Counted from the first letter of the stretch, positions 36,676-48,824 are shown. The stretch: DNA of 64,000 nt from Cellulosilyticum lentocellum DSM 5427 (GCF_000178835.2 NC_015275.1:4555001-4619000); one strand, 5' to 3'. Notes: generated by a model from the sequence alone, not told the origin. Program-made: numbers and translations.

Positions 36676-37691
36676 GCGATTTCACTCTCCTTTGGAATAA
36701 TTAATTCTATTTCTTCAATATTTTCTCCTATATACTGAAGTGCCTCATTAATAGCTTTAACTTCTCCCTCTATACTAACTACCAAGACACCCACTGGCTT
36801 TTCTTGAATGTAATCAATGTGACCATGTAGAATGTTAAGTACAACATCATATTTCTTGTTAGTATAAGCAATAATAGGCTCTAGGCTCTTGTCACCCCTA
36901 TAAGTCAACTTGATGATTTCCCCCTTTGCTGCATTAATAATCTCCTCTGGTACCTTTATCTGAGTCTTTACTAATCTTTTTGTTAATGCTGATTGGGGAC
37001 TAGCAAATAACTCGTAAGCGCTATTGACTTCTACAATTTCACCTTGACTCATTACTGCCACTTTTGAGAACAACCTTTTAGCTACCTCTAGTTGATGCGT
37101 GATAAACACAATAGTAATCCCCAACTTAGCATTAATTCCTTTTAAGATATCCACAATTTCCTCAGTTGTTTGCACATCTAATGCTGAAGTTGCTTCATCA
37201 CAAAGTAAAATTTTAGGATTCGCTGCTAAAGCTCTTGCTATACCTACCCTTTGTTTTTGCCCACCACTTAAACTAGCTGGATAAACATTTTCTTTATCTT
37301 CTAGGCCCACTAGCTCAAGTAATTCTTTAGTTCTAGTTTGCCTTTGAGCTTTAGGGTAATCCTGGACTTTAAGAGCAAACTCTATATTCTCCCCTACTGT
37401 TTTTCTTGAGATTAAATTAAAGTGTTGAAAAATCATGCCGATTTTCTTTCGTAATCCCCTAATCTCTCTAGAAGAAAGTTTTGTTACATCCTCTCCCTCT
37501 ACAAAAACACTGCCTGAAGTAGGCTTTTGTAATCCATTAATGGTTCTTACTAAGGTGCTTTTACCTGCGCCACTCCCTCCAACTATTCCAAAGATTTCTC
37601 CTGCTTCTATATGAAGTGATACATTACTAACGGCATTAACGATTTGATTTTTTTGTTTAAAGCTTACATTTACTTGTTCAAAACGAATCAT
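36672..37691 (-). CDS. metN: methionine ABC transporter ATP-binding protein with NIL domain
   Basis: 339 aa. Walker A GGSGAGKST near residue 38, Q-loop IFQHFNLISRKTV, signature LSGGQKQRVGIARAL near 142, Walker B ILLCDEATSALD, and a C-terminal NIL/ACT-like domain (about 260-335, GVLVVSIEGEVKAINEALQYIGE) that in E. coli MetN senses intracellular methionine and inhibits transport. AGGAGG precedes ATG 37691; it follows the aminotransferase by 11 nt. Confidence 0.95.
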   Translation of the reverse strand: MIRFEQVNVSFKQKNQIVNAVSNVSLHIEAGEIFGIVGGSGAGKSTLVRTINGLQKPTSGSVFVEGEDVTKLSSREIRGLRKKIGMIFQHFNLISRKTVGENIEFALKVQDYPKAQRQTRTKELLELVGLEDKENVYPASLSGGQKQRVGIARALAANPKILLCDEATSALDVQTTEEIVDILKGINAKLGITIVFITHQLEVAKRLFSKVAVMSQGEIVEVNSAYELFASPQSALTKRLVKTQIKVPEEIINAAKGEIIKLTYRGDKSLEPIIAYTNKKYDVVLNILHGHIDYIQEKPVGVLVVSIEGEVKAINEALQYIGENIEEIELIIPKESEIA

Positions 37692-37702
37692 TGTAGCACC
37701 TC

Positions 37703-38860
37703 CTAAAAATGTTTTTTAATTTGCGTTAATCTCTCTAAAGCTAGCTCTAGTGTTTCTGGTTTTTTAGCAAAGTGGAAACGTATATATTGATTAACAGGTT
37801 CTTTGAAAAAACTAGAACCTGGTACAGCTGCTACGCCTACTTCTTTAATAAGTCTTTTTGCAAATTCGTAGTCTGATGAAACACCAAATTCTTCAATATC
37901 AACCATGACATAATACGCACCTTCTGGCTTAAAGTACTTAAGTCCTATGCTATCAAGCCCTGACAAGAACAACTCTCTTTTCTTTCCGTATAACGCTGTA
38001 AGTTCTTTATAGTAGTCATCTTCTAATTTAAGTCCTACTGTTGCAGCTTCCTGAAGAGGGGCTGCTGCTCCTACTGTTAAAAAGTCATGTACCTTTTTAC
38101 ATTGATCAATAATAACCTTCGGTGCTATTACATAACCTAATCTCCAACCTGTAATGGAATACGTCTTTGAAAGTGAACTACAAGAAATAGTTCTCTCAAA
38201 CATGCCAGGTAGCGATGCAAAGTAATGATGTTTATATGGTTCAAAAACGATATGCTCATAAACTTCATCTGTAATGACATAAGCGTCATACGCTTTAACA
38301 AGCTGTGCAATGTCTAGTAGCTCTTCTTTAGTAAATACCTTTCCAGTTGGATTAGATGGATTACAGAGAATCAAAGCTTTAGCACCTGCTTTAAAAGCTA
38401 CTTCAAGTTCCTCTTTATCAAAGTTAAAGGTAGGTGGTTTAAGTGGAATGTAAATAGGCTCAGCTCCACAAAGCACTGTATCTGCTACATAGTTCTCATA
38501 AAAAGGTGAGAAGATAGCAACTTTGTCACCGCTATCGCAAATAGCCATCATAGCTGTCATCATGGCCTCTGTACTACCACAAGTGACTACGATATTTTCA
38601 TCTGGGTTTAATTTAATCCCCATAAAGTGCTCTTGCTTCTTGGCTAAAGCTTCTCTAAAATTTTGTGCACCCCAAGTCACTGCATATTGGTGCGGCCCCT
38701 CTATGGCTACCCTTTGTAATTCTTCTATTAATGCCTTAGGTGGATCAAAATCAGGAAAACCTTGTGAAAGGTTAATAGCCCCATGTTGATTTGCAATACG
38801 CGTCATCTTTCTAATCACGGATTCTCCAAACCCATCTAATCTATGACTTAACTTACTCAT
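37703..38860 (-). CDS. class I/II pyridoxal-phosphate aminotransferase, methionine-type
   Basis: 385 aa: INLSQGFPDFDPPKALIEEL, HQYAVTWGAQNFREALAKK, VTCGSTEAMMTAMMAI, ILCNPSNPTGKVFTKEEL and the PLP lysine in SCSSLSKTYSITGWRLGYVIAP near residue 232. The pattern resembles the methionine/kynurenine aminotransferase subgroup (YbdL, KAT). As the first gene after the SAM-I riboswitch, it probably converts methionine to 4-methylthio-2-oxobutyrate, or runs in reverse to make methionine. AAGGGAGGAA precedes the ATG. Confidence 0.87.
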   Translation of the reverse strand: MSKLSHRLDGFGESVIRKMTRIANQHGAINLSQGFPDFDPPKALIEELQRVAIEGPHQYAVTWGAQNFREALAKKQEHFMGIKLNPDENIVVTCGSTEAMMTAMMAICDSGDKVAIFSPFYENYVADTVLCGAEPIYIPLKPPTFNFDKEELEVAFKAGAKALILCNPSNPTGKVFTKEELLDIAQLVKAYDAYVITDEVYEHIVFEPYKHHYFASLPGMFERTISCSSLSKTYSITGWRLGYVIAPKVIIDQCKKVHDFLTVGAAAPLQEAATVGLKLEDDYYKELTALYGKKRELFLSGLDSIGLKYFKPEGAYYVMVDIEEFGVSSDYEFAKRLIKEVGVAAVPGSSFFKEPVNQYIRFHFAKKPETLELALERLTQIKKHF

Positions 38861-38956
38861 CTTATTTCCTCCCTTTAATTAACCTTGATCTTGTAGTTTC
38901 TTTCATTTTTCCGTGTTTTTCTGCCTACTTCCCTTAAAAGTATTATTTTACAAACT

Positions 38957-38994
38957 ATAAAAGCTGCTTTCTTAAGATAAGAAAGCAGCTTTTA
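38957..38994 (-). terminator. riboswitch expression-platform terminator
   Basis: AAAAGCTGCTTTCTTA and TAAGAAAGCAGCTTTT form a strong stem followed by a T-rich tail, just downstream of the SAM aptamer on the minus strand and upstream of the aminotransferase ATG. It would form when SAM is bound. Confidence 0.9.
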
Positions 38995-39015
38995 AAATTC
39001 ACTATGCTACATACT

Positions 39016-39125
39016 CTTATCTTCCAAACCACTTCTGGTTTGCTGGAATTAGCACCTTGAGCATTTAATAACATGTTCAGGTTGCCGGGCGTCACTGGGC
39101 CAGTCCCTCTGCCTCTCTGGATAAG
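39016..39125 (-). promoter_or_regulatory. SAM-I riboswitch (S-box) aptamer
   Basis: On the minus strand the canonical S-box core is intact: P1 CTTATC (39120-39125) pairs with GATAAG (39016-39021). Between them are AGAGAGGCAGAGGGACTGGC, GACGCCCGGCAACC, then AAGGTGCTAATTCCAGCA. The P2a/P2b kink-turn, P3 and P4 elements are recognisable by eye. It is followed by an intrinsic terminator at 38957-38994. SAM binding should turn off transcription of the operon 38860 to 27839. Confidence 0.96.
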
Positions 39126-39368
39126 AAATTATTCACTTGGTTTTATTTCCTAGTTGTTTTATATGTTTAGTAGTATATTTTTATTTTTTTAAATTGTCAA
39201 CTATTTTTTAATATATTTTTTATTTTATTTTCTTTTTAATTTCCCTTGAAGTTACTAGGAATTTCTTTTTTTATAGAACCATTAATCGATAAGTTTTATT
39301 TATTATTATTTTCTTATTTGCTTTAGTCTTTGACTATCAATAACTTTTTCCTTTTGGACTGTCACACT

Positions 39369-42169
<2,801 letters not shown>

Positions 42170-42173
<4 letters not shown>

Positions 42174-42228
42174 TTTATCATATTCATACTCCTAAACCGC
42201 ATAAACTATTACGACACCTTATGATAAA
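42170..42228 (+). promoter_or_regulatory. mutually exclusive hairpins before the Ser-rich protein gene
   Basis: ATAGTTTAT (42170-42178) pairs exactly with ATAAACTAT (42201-42209). The overlapping TTTATCATA (42174-42182) pairs exactly with TATGATAAA (42220-42228), the latter running into the AAAGGAG ribosome-binding site of the gene at 42241. Only one can form at a time, so this could be a translational or transcriptional attenuator. Both arms are AT-rich, so chance is possible. Confidence 0.4.
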
Positions 42229-42240
42229 GGAGTGTTACTT

Positions 42241-43545
42241 ATGTTTGATCCAAGAGATACTTGCCTTTTAGATGATGCACTTGCAAGATTTGATGAACTT
42301 GTAAACGCTCCTTGTCTACCTGAGCTGACTCATTTCCCAGTATCTCCTTCTGAGACTCCTCCTGCCTGCCTAGGCTTTATTCAAATTGAAGGCTTTCCTG
42401 TCACAGATACCTTTAAAGCATTTTCCTTTGTTTTAAATGCTCTAGAAAGCCTTCAAATAACCATTGGCTATGTTATACAAGTGCGCAATGAACAACTTTC
42501 TATTTATATTGGTATTAAAGGGGATGAGTTTTTCTGCGTTGCTCTTGAAATTTTAAAAAATGGGCTAATTCAAACCTTTCCTGGTATTCAACTTCATGAA
42601 TTAACATCTGAGGAAAGTTGTGAACTAATTGATCAGCTCTTTAGTCCTTGTAAACATAACTCACTTGCAACTATTTCTGTTATCCCTAATACAAGTACCA
42701 CAACACCCATACTCACTTCATTTAATAATTTAATGGGAAGAAATGAGGAGTTTGTTCTTTTTTTATTAGCAACACCGGTGTCTCTTTGTCACATACGATC
42801 TATACTCAACGAACTTATTTGTCTATTTAATATCTTGTCTGGCTTCTCTCAAGGTAATCATACTGCTTCCAAAGGCTTAAATAAGAATGGTTCTACTACT
42901 GTTACACGTTCTAATACCGAAACCAATGGTAGGAGTTGTACAGACACAAATACTTCTGGCAGTAGTCATAATTCTTCTCAATATAAAAATATAACATCTT
43001 CTACTTCTCTTTCTTTAGCAAATAATAAATCTCTGGGAGTTAGCCTGCTTTGTAATGACTCTTGTGGGCACGCAACTAATACTAGCCGTGCTTCTGCTGA
43101 GGGTATTACTAATAGTGAAGCTGTTGCTTGTTCTAATAGCCGCCTTACTGCTACTAATCTAACAGAAAACGAAGCCATCGTTTTTAGTATTCAGAATAAG
43201 TGCGTCGTAGATGCCTTAGCTACTCTTAATTTACTTATCACCCGCTATACTAACTTATTAACCTTACCTGCATTTGAATTTGGAGCCTATCTTATAGCAC
43301 CTTGTTTATCAACAACAGTTCGTGGTGCTTATACTTACTTAGGTGTTGCTGATGACCCCTCCTCTACTATAGGTCCTACGGTTGTTAATGTATGGGATCA
43401 TTGCAATAATAGCTTCTGCACTATCTTGAAGGAGTTACAATGCTTTAATCAACCATTCTTTGAATCCTGTTCTTCGAAAGATTGTCTTTCTAGTACTACT
43501 ATTATTAGCGGATTAGAATTTATAAGCACTCTATATTTTGTGTAA
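42241..43545 (+). CDS. Ser/Thr-rich protein resembling the N-terminal half of HerA/DUF87-type ATPases
   Basis: 434 aa from ATG 42241 (AAAGGAG upstream). The N-terminal 190 residues form an alpha/beta domain (LGFIQIEGFPVTDTFKAFSFVLNALESLQITIGYVIQ). There follows a Ser/Thr/Asn-rich segment (about 210-300, TTVTRSNTETNGRSCTDTNT) and a C-terminal part with FEFGAYLIAPCLSTTVRGAYTYLGVADDPSSTIGPTVVNVW. As I recall, the same order (N-domain, Ser-rich hinge, ALDxLxxLxxxxxxFGxYxxA) precedes the ATPase core of HerA-like DUF87 proteins of Lachnospiraceae; here the Walker-containing half is absent. Cys content is high (about 17). It sits upstream of zinc-ribbon and TPM genes. The family match is from memory and moderate. 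Confidence 0.6.
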   Translation: MFDPRDTCLLDDALARFDELVNAPCLPELTHFPVSPSETPPACLGFIQIEGFPVTDTFKAFSFVLNALESLQITIGYVIQVRNEQLSIYIGIKGDEFFCVALEILKNGLIQTFPGIQLHELTSEESCELIDQLFSPCKHNSLATISVIPNTSTTTPILTSFNNLMGRNEEFVLFLLATPVSLCHIRSILNELICLFNILSGFSQGNHTASKGLNKNGSTTVTRSNTETNGRSCTDTNTSGSSHNSSQYKNITSSTSLSLANNKSLGVSLLCNDSCGHATNTSRASAEGITNSEAVACSNSRLTATNLTENEAIVFSIQNKCVVDALATLNLLITRYTNLLTLPAFEFGAYLIAPCLSTTVRGAYTYLGVADDPSSTIGPTVVNVWDHCNNSFCTILKELQCFNQPFFESCSSKDCLSSTTIISGLEFISTLYFV

Positions 43546-43637
43546 ATATAGAGTGCTTATTCACAATATTTATTCGATATGCTATACTGAGTTCAATAAT
43601 AGCCTCTATTTATAGGCTTAATAAGGGAGGGTTTGTC

Positions 43638-44714
43638 TTGTCCGTTGTTTCATACAAATGTCCTAACTGTGGGGGAGATTTAGGATTTGATCCAGAATCT
43701 CAAAAACTCAAGTGTGAATACTGCTTTAGTAACTTTAGTGAGCAAGAGTTAGAAGTTTTGACAACAGAGAAAAGTTATAGTGAGCCCGGTGAAGAATTTA
43801 TAGAAGATGGTAATGATGCTACCGCTGAAAAAGGCCCCACCATGCTCTATACTTGTCCTAGTTGTGGTGCTCAAATCGTTACTGATGAAGTAACCTCTGC
43901 TACACTTTGTTGCTATTGTCATAATCCTGTCGTTTTCTCAAAACAACTTTCCGATGAATTTAAACCATCAAAAGTAATTCCCTTTAAAAAAAGTAAAGAA
44001 CAAGCACTAGAAACATTTCTTGCTTGGCGAAAGAAAAAACATTTTTTACCTGATGATTTCTCATCTCCTAGTCAACTTGAAAAAATCGCTGGGATCTATA
44101 TTCCCTATTGGCTAGTAGATTGTGATACCTCTGGCTATATGAGAGCAACTGGTAAAAAGATAAAATCTTGGACTAGTGGAAGCTATCGCTACACTCAGAC
44201 AGATATCTATGCTGTATCTAGGGCTGCTTCTATGTCTTTTGATTACTTGCCTCATGATGCTTCCAAAAAAGCTGATGACCTGGTAATGGAGAGTATCGGT
44301 CCTTATAATTATGATGATCTTGAAACCTTTTCTTTTTCTTATCTAACAGGGTTTATTGCTGAAAAATATGATGTAGATAAAGATACCATTTATCCAACTA
44401 TTAAATCTAGGATAGAGCGTGCTGTTGAAACAGAGCTTCGTAACTCCATTCATGGCTACACCACAACTGCTGTAGGTGGTAAAAATGTTCAAATTCATCG
44501 CACCCGTTTTCACTATACTTTGATGCCTGTTTGGATGTTAACCTATATTTATAAGGGTCAGACTTACATGTTTGCTATGAACGGTCAAACTGGTAAGACT
44601 TTTGGTAGCTTACCAATATGTAGCAAAAAGCTTAACCTTCTATTCCTTTGGGTATTCCTCATTACTTTTGCTGTTGTCTTTTTTGCATTAGCTTATACAG
44701 GAGGTCTTGCCTAA
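43638..44714 (+). CDS. zinc-ribbon protein with C-terminal membrane anchor
   Basis: 358 aa starting at TTG 43638 (GGGAGG upstream). Two zinc ribbons: YKCPNCGGDLGF...LKCEYCFSNF near residue 6 and YTCPSCGAQIV...TLCCYCHNPVVF near residue 71. A long conserved middle domain follows (GIYIPYWLVDCDTSGYMRATGKKI) and a single membrane helix at the C-terminus (LLFLWVFLITFAVVFFALAYTG). Proteins of this type are commonly found next to TPM-domain genes, as here, where the stop codon overlaps the next start (TAATG). Probably a membrane-associated assembly factor; function unknown. Confidence 0.82.
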   Translation: MSVVSYKCPNCGGDLGFDPESQKLKCEYCFSNFSEQELEVLTTEKSYSEPGEEFIEDGNDATAEKGPTMLYTCPSCGAQIVTDEVTSATLCCYCHNPVVFSKQLSDEFKPSKVIPFKKSKEQALETFLAWRKKKHFLPDDFSSPSQLEKIAGIYIPYWLVDCDTSGYMRATGKKIKSWTSGSYRYTQTDIYAVSRAASMSFDYLPHDASKKADDLVMESIGPYNYDDLETFSFSYLTGFIAEKYDVDKDTIYPTIKSRIERAVETELRNSIHGYTTTAVGGKNVQIHRTRFHYTLMPVWMLTYIYKGQTYMFAMNGQTGKTFGSLPICSKKLNLLFLWVFLITFAVVFFALAYTGGLA

Positions 44715-45553
44715 TGAAACGTAGAATGAGTTCTTTAATACTTACTTTAATATGTTTTTTTACTTTATGTAGTTCTCTTATGGCTGCTGTGCCTAGAGTT
44801 AATGACTTAGCTGATTTACTTAGCCTTGACGAAATTGAAAGTTTAGAGAAAAAGCTTGATATACTTAGTGAGACTTACCAAATGGAAACAGTCATAGTCA
44901 CCACCAATGATGCTGAAGGAAAAACTGCCACAGCTTATGCTGATGACTTCTATGATACAAACGGTTATGGCTATGGTGACAATTGGGATGGGATTCTCTT
45001 TTTGATTGATATGGATAACCGAGAGTTAGCTATCTCTACTAGCGGACTAAGTGCTAAATATGTAGATGATAGGCGCATTAATACCCTAATGGATACTATT
45101 GCCCCGTACCTTACTGATGCCAATTATTATCAAGGCTGTATTACATTTATTAATGGTGTAGAGACCTACTTTAAATCTGGCATTCCTTCTGATAGCCATT
45201 TGATTTTCGAAGATGGTAAAAAACCATTTACCAATAGCTATGGTACTCCTCTGACTGCAAAAAATTACTTAGTCTATGCAGGTATTGCCTTTCTTGCAGC
45301 ACTTGTAATGGCTTCTATTGTCAGAGCTATTATCAGTTATCGCTATAAGCACCCACGTCATACCGTTCCTGCTACTTTACCAGATAGATTATCTGTCAAC
45401 TATACTGAAAAGCAGGATCAATTTATTTCAACGCATACTACAAGAACTAAGATTGAGACCTCAAATTCTGGCAGAGGTGGTGGCGGTGGTGGTTCCTCCA
45501 TGCATACTTCCAGCAGCGGTAGAAGTCATGGTGGTGGTAGTAGAGGTTTTTAA
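44714..45553 (+). CDS. TPM-domain membrane protein with Gly/Ser-rich tail
   Basis: 279 aa from ATG 44714 (AGGAGGT upstream, overlapping the previous stop by 1 nt). Signal peptide (MKRRMSSLILTLICFFTLCSSLMA), TPM domain (VNDLADLLSLDEIESLEKKLDILSETYQMETVIVTTNDAEGKT, YGYGDNWDGILFLIDMDNRELAISTSG), one membrane helix near residue 190 (YLVYAGIAFLAALVMASIV), and a cytoplasmic tail ending in GRGGGGGGSSMHTSSSGRSH. TPM domains occur in photosystem-repair phosphatases and in many Firmicute membrane proteins of unknown role. Confidence 0.88.
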   Translation: MKRRMSSLILTLICFFTLCSSLMAAVPRVNDLADLLSLDEIESLEKKLDILSETYQMETVIVTTNDAEGKTATAYADDFYDTNGYGYGDNWDGILFLIDMDNRELAISTSGLSAKYVDDRRINTLMDTIAPYLTDANYYQGCITFINGVETYFKSGIPSDSHLIFEDGKKPFTNSYGTPLTAKNYLVYAGIAFLAALVMASIVRAIISYRYKHPRHTVPATLPDRLSVNYTEKQDQFISTHTTRTKIETSNSGRGGGGGGSSMHTSSSGRSHGGGSRGF

Positions 45554-45603
45554 AAGGTACATTCTAATTAGCTTATTATAATCAACACTATCATTTTTCT
45601 AAA

Positions 45604-45650
45604 ATAAAAAACTAGGTTATCCTCCTATTCTGATAACCTAGTTTTTATTT
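45604..45650. terminator. bidirectional terminator
   Basis: AAAAACTAGGTTATC / GATAACCTAGTTTTT hairpin between the convergent TPM and DUF2207 genes. Confidence 0.9.
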
Positions 45651-45713
45651 ATCATTCATTTCTATCTATTGTATCGTTATCTATTTATTCTCATCCTCAT
45701 TTAGTGACTATTC

Positions 45714-47564
45714 TTACCAAGATCCTCCTCCACCTCCCCCAGAGCCACCTCCTGATGAACCTCCTCCTGAATCTCCTGAAGAGCTTGATGGTTCAGAACT
45801 CATGGATGCTTCTACTGAGCACATCATTCTATATAAACGATTAATAAATCCATTACTATTAAAGTTTTGTCCCTCATACCAAACAGGGGGATTTTCTATA
45901 AGATTACTGAACTTCTCCATAATCTTTTGACTCATGTTTAATGCCATCATATAAGCCAACATATCCTCAAAATAATTAGAATGATCTTGTTTAAGCCTGT
46001 TAAGCTCCCTATGGTCTATATTCTCTAGATATTTTTTATATCCTTGGATTTCTAGATACAGTTTTTGACCATAAGGAGTTCTTTTTATCATCTTTTGAAT
46101 AACTTTGAACATCACTACATAGCAAACTTGATTCATTATAGTAACTGGTATTAATTCTTGGTAATCACTTAAAAGTGGCACAAAAGTTATTCCTCCAAAC
46201 CCTCCTATCAATATAACCCCCAACGTAATAAGCCCTATACTTAGAGTTATATTCTCTTTGTTTATATTTATCGCTAGTAACATAACACCTGCGGTTGAAC
46301 CAATAATAGCACAAGTCACCGCATCTAATTGTCCACTATAACCACCATAGGCAAAACTGATATAAGTAACACTAACATGGGATAGAATAGCTAAAATAAT
46401 GGCTAGTACTTTGGCCCTATCTGCACCTTTTTTAAATAAATGAGCTCGTTTATCCTTTTCATTCACTAGCTTTTTTACTTTATTAACTGTTTTATAAAAA
46501 GTATCTCTCAATTTCTCTTCATCAACTCTATCTCTACGATTAAATAATCCTTTAAAGAAAACCGCTTCTACTTTATCCCCTCCATCATAGGCTTTTAACT
46601 TTTCAATTTCAAAAGAATTAGATGCTTTATATCTACTATCTTTATCACTCTTATCTATAATTTTTAGATAACCTTTTTGAGCTAAACTAAATAGTAAAGA
46701 TATAGCATCTTTATTGCTTGCTTTGCCTTTATAGATCATCCCAACTTCTGCACTATTAAGCCCCTCTGGTAGATACGTACATTCTTCTATCTTCTCCCTT
46801 GGATTTCTAGCAAATATTAGCCAAAGTAATAGAACTACTATCAGTATTACTATGGGAAATATCATTAAAATATTTAAATTAATGCTCCAACTTACATTAT
46901 CCCTAGTAGCTGTAAAATACCCTTCTGGTAGCTCTATACGAATCGTCAAGGCTTCACCTGACTGAAGTGAACCTTCATAATAGCCTATAATACGGTTTCC
47001 TTCTACCTCATAGTAAACACCTTTATGACTTGTATTCCCTTTAGCCCCTACTGAAAAGTCTATTTGATTAGCCTCAAATGCTTTTGGCATTTCTATTTCA
47101 AAACTCACATTACTTATACTAGCATCCCACTCATTCCCTATGATATTAAAGTAAAATTCATCATAGCCTTTCCCTACATCTTTTCCTAAATCATAGGTGT
47201 AAGTTAATGCATAGTACTGCTTCTCTGTCACAGTTACCTGGGGATCACCTATTTTAATAACCTTATCATTTCCTTCCGTATGGTAAGTACTCACTGTGTT
47301 AGATTTCATATCTGATACCTTTGCAATAACCTGTGAAACTGTCCCATCTATGCGTGTGACTCTATTTTTTATAGGTATCTTTCGGTAAATCCCATGCCTC
47401 TGGGCAATAAAATTGACGTCTATATCTTCTCTGATATTAAATATATTTTCTTCGCTTACTTCAATCTTCACCTTGTAAGCTTCAATACTATATCCTCCAT
47501 CATCTGCATAAAGTGGTATAACCAATAAAATAAGACTTACTAAAAAGAACAATAAACGTTTCAC
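45714..47564 (-). CDS. DUF2207 membrane protein with poly-Gly C-terminus
   Basis: 616 aa from GTG 47564 (GAGGTGAGAG upstream; GTG 47573 is an alternative). Signal peptide (MKRLLFFLVSLILLVIPLYA), DUF2207 extracytoplasmic domain (VNFIAQRHGIYRKIPIKNRV, DFSVGAKGNTSHKGVYYEVEGNRIIGYYEG), membrane helix near 230 (ILMIFPIVILIVVLLLWLIFA), a cytoplasmic region with PREKIEECTYLPEGLNSAEVGMIY typical of the family, further helices near 385-480, and a C-terminal SSSSGDSGGGSSGGGSGGG tail. Gly-rich tails also end the neighbouring TPM protein, so the two may act together at the membrane (inference). Confidence 0.87.
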   Translation of the reverse strand: MKRLLFFLVSLILLVIPLYADDGGYSIEAYKVKIEVSEENIFNIREDIDVNFIAQRHGIYRKIPIKNRVTRIDGTVSQVIAKVSDMKSNTVSTYHTEGNDKVIKIGDPQVTVTEKQYYALTYTYDLGKDVGKGYDEFYFNIIGNEWDASISNVSFEIEMPKAFEANQIDFSVGAKGNTSHKGVYYEVEGNRIIGYYEGSLQSGEALTIRIELPEGYFTATRDNVSWSINLNILMIFPIVILIVVLLLWLIFARNPREKIEECTYLPEGLNSAEVGMIYKGKASNKDAISLLFSLAQKGYLKIIDKSDKDSRYKASNSFEIEKLKAYDGGDKVEAVFFKGLFNRRDRVDEEKLRDTFYKTVNKVKKLVNEKDKRAHLFKKGADRAKVLAIILAILSHVSVTYISFAYGGYSGQLDAVTCAIIGSTAGVMLLAININKENITLSIGLITLGVILIGGFGGITFVPLLSDYQELIPVTIMNQVCYVVMFKVIQKMIKRTPYGQKLYLEIQGYKKYLENIDHRELNRLKQDHSNYFEDMLAYMMALNMSQKIMEKFSNLIENPPVWYEGQNFNSNGFINRLYRMMCSVEASMSSEPSSSSGDSGGGSSGGGSGGGGGGSW

Positions 47565-47643
47565 ACCTCTCACCTCTTGTATCCTTAAATACTTTCACCT
47601 CCTTTATTATATATTATTTTGATTTTTTAAACAATTTTTGCAT

Positions 47644-48819
47644 CTAATCTTGATTTTGGGGTAAATAATAAATTTTAAGCTGGTTATCTTCATATTTAGC
47701 TGTGCTTATTTCGTGATTTCTAAGTTTTTGAGGTAATGTAAAGCACCTCTTCTCATTCTTAATGGTTAAAGTTAGTTCATCCCCTTGCTGAGAAAGCTTC
47801 AACTCCTTTTTATCTACAAAAGGAATATGAATGTTTAAACTATACCCTTCTTGTAATTTCTGTACTTCAAATATTTTATCTTGAAATAAAATATCCTCTG
47901 GCAAATGCTCTTTATAAATTTGACTACCTACTTGTTCTAGCATTGAGTAGCATCTAAGTTCTTTATCCATGAGTTCTACTTTAAAGACAGGTAGACCTTT
48001 AAAGCTTTCCTTTATATCTTTAAGACTTTGCTCCTGCAGTTTTGTCCATGCATTAAAATATCCCTCCATAGAATCCTTTGGGAAAATCTTATTAATAATA
48101 ATGGCATCCACATTATAGTCATATAAATGGAGATAGGAGAAACTTCTCTTGGCTTCTTTTATAACTATTTTTTCAGGTGTTGTTACAATTCTAATGCTTA
48201 CCACCTTTTTATCCATCATAAGCTCATGAAGTTCATCAATTTTAGCATAAAGCTTCTCCATCTCTGCAAACACTTCATCTTTAGGCATAGGAATTTTCGT
48301 AGTGCTTTCTACTATGGGGCCTGCAAGTTTAGCCGCTTTTCTTTTTATAGGAAATAATTTCTCCATCCACCCTCTAAATACATCTGGAAATTTAAGAAGA
48401 GACATGGTCTCTCCTGTGGGTGCACAGTCTACAATTAGTACATCATATAGACCTTCATCATATATTTCTTTAATCTTAATAAGAGACAATAATTCTCCCA
48501 CCCCTGGAAATACTAATAACTCTTCTGTTTCTATCCCATCTTTAGCTTTTAAAGTTAATAACTGTTTAAAATAAGCCTTGATATTTCCCCAAGCCATTTC
48601 ATTTTCTATAACCGTATCAATCTCCATTCCATAGAGATTTTCTGCTATTTCTTTAGGCGAGTTACCTAATTTTATATCAAAGGAATCACTTAAACTATGG
48701 GCTTCATCTGTACTCACAATTAATACACTTTTTCCCCTTGCTGCTATGTGAGCTGCTGTGCATGCAGCAATACTAGTCTTACCAACTCCACCTTTTCCTG
48801 TATATAATATGACTCTCAT
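47644..48819 (-). CDS. ArsA/Get3-like ATPase with C-terminal HSP20-like domain (second copy)
   Basis: 391 aa. P-loop GKGGVGKTS near residue 8, switch I VSTDEAHSLSDSF (Asp of the deviant Walker family), LIVDCAPTGETMSLLKFP near residue 135, and a C-terminal ArsA_HSP20 segment from about 320 (GYSLNIHIPFVDKKELKLSQQGDELTLTIKNEKRCFTLP). Such proteins dimerise around ATP and either drive arsenite efflux or target tail-anchored proteins. No arsB/arsC/arsR gene is present, so an arsenic role is unsupported. It is third in the marR operon, 5 nt after the small helical gene. Confidence 0.88.
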   Translation of the reverse strand: MRVILYTGKGGVGKTSIAACTAAHIAARGKSVLIVSTDEAHSLSDSFDIKLGNSPKEIAENLYGMEIDTVIENEMAWGNIKAYFKQLLTLKAKDGIETEELLVFPGVGELLSLIKIKEIYDEGLYDVLIVDCAPTGETMSLLKFPDVFRGWMEKLFPIKRKAAKLAGPIVESTTKIPMPKDEVFAEMEKLYAKIDELHELMMDKKVVSIRIVTTPEKIVIKEAKRSFSYLHLYDYNVDAIIINKIFPKDSMEGYFNAWTKLQEQSLKDIKESFKGLPVFKVELMDKELRCYSMLEQVGSQIYKEHLPEDILFQDKIFEVQKLQEGYSLNIHIPFVDKKELKLSQQGDELTLTIKNEKRCFTLPQKLRNHEISTAKYEDNQLKIYYLPQNQD

Positions 48820-48824
48820 TTAAA

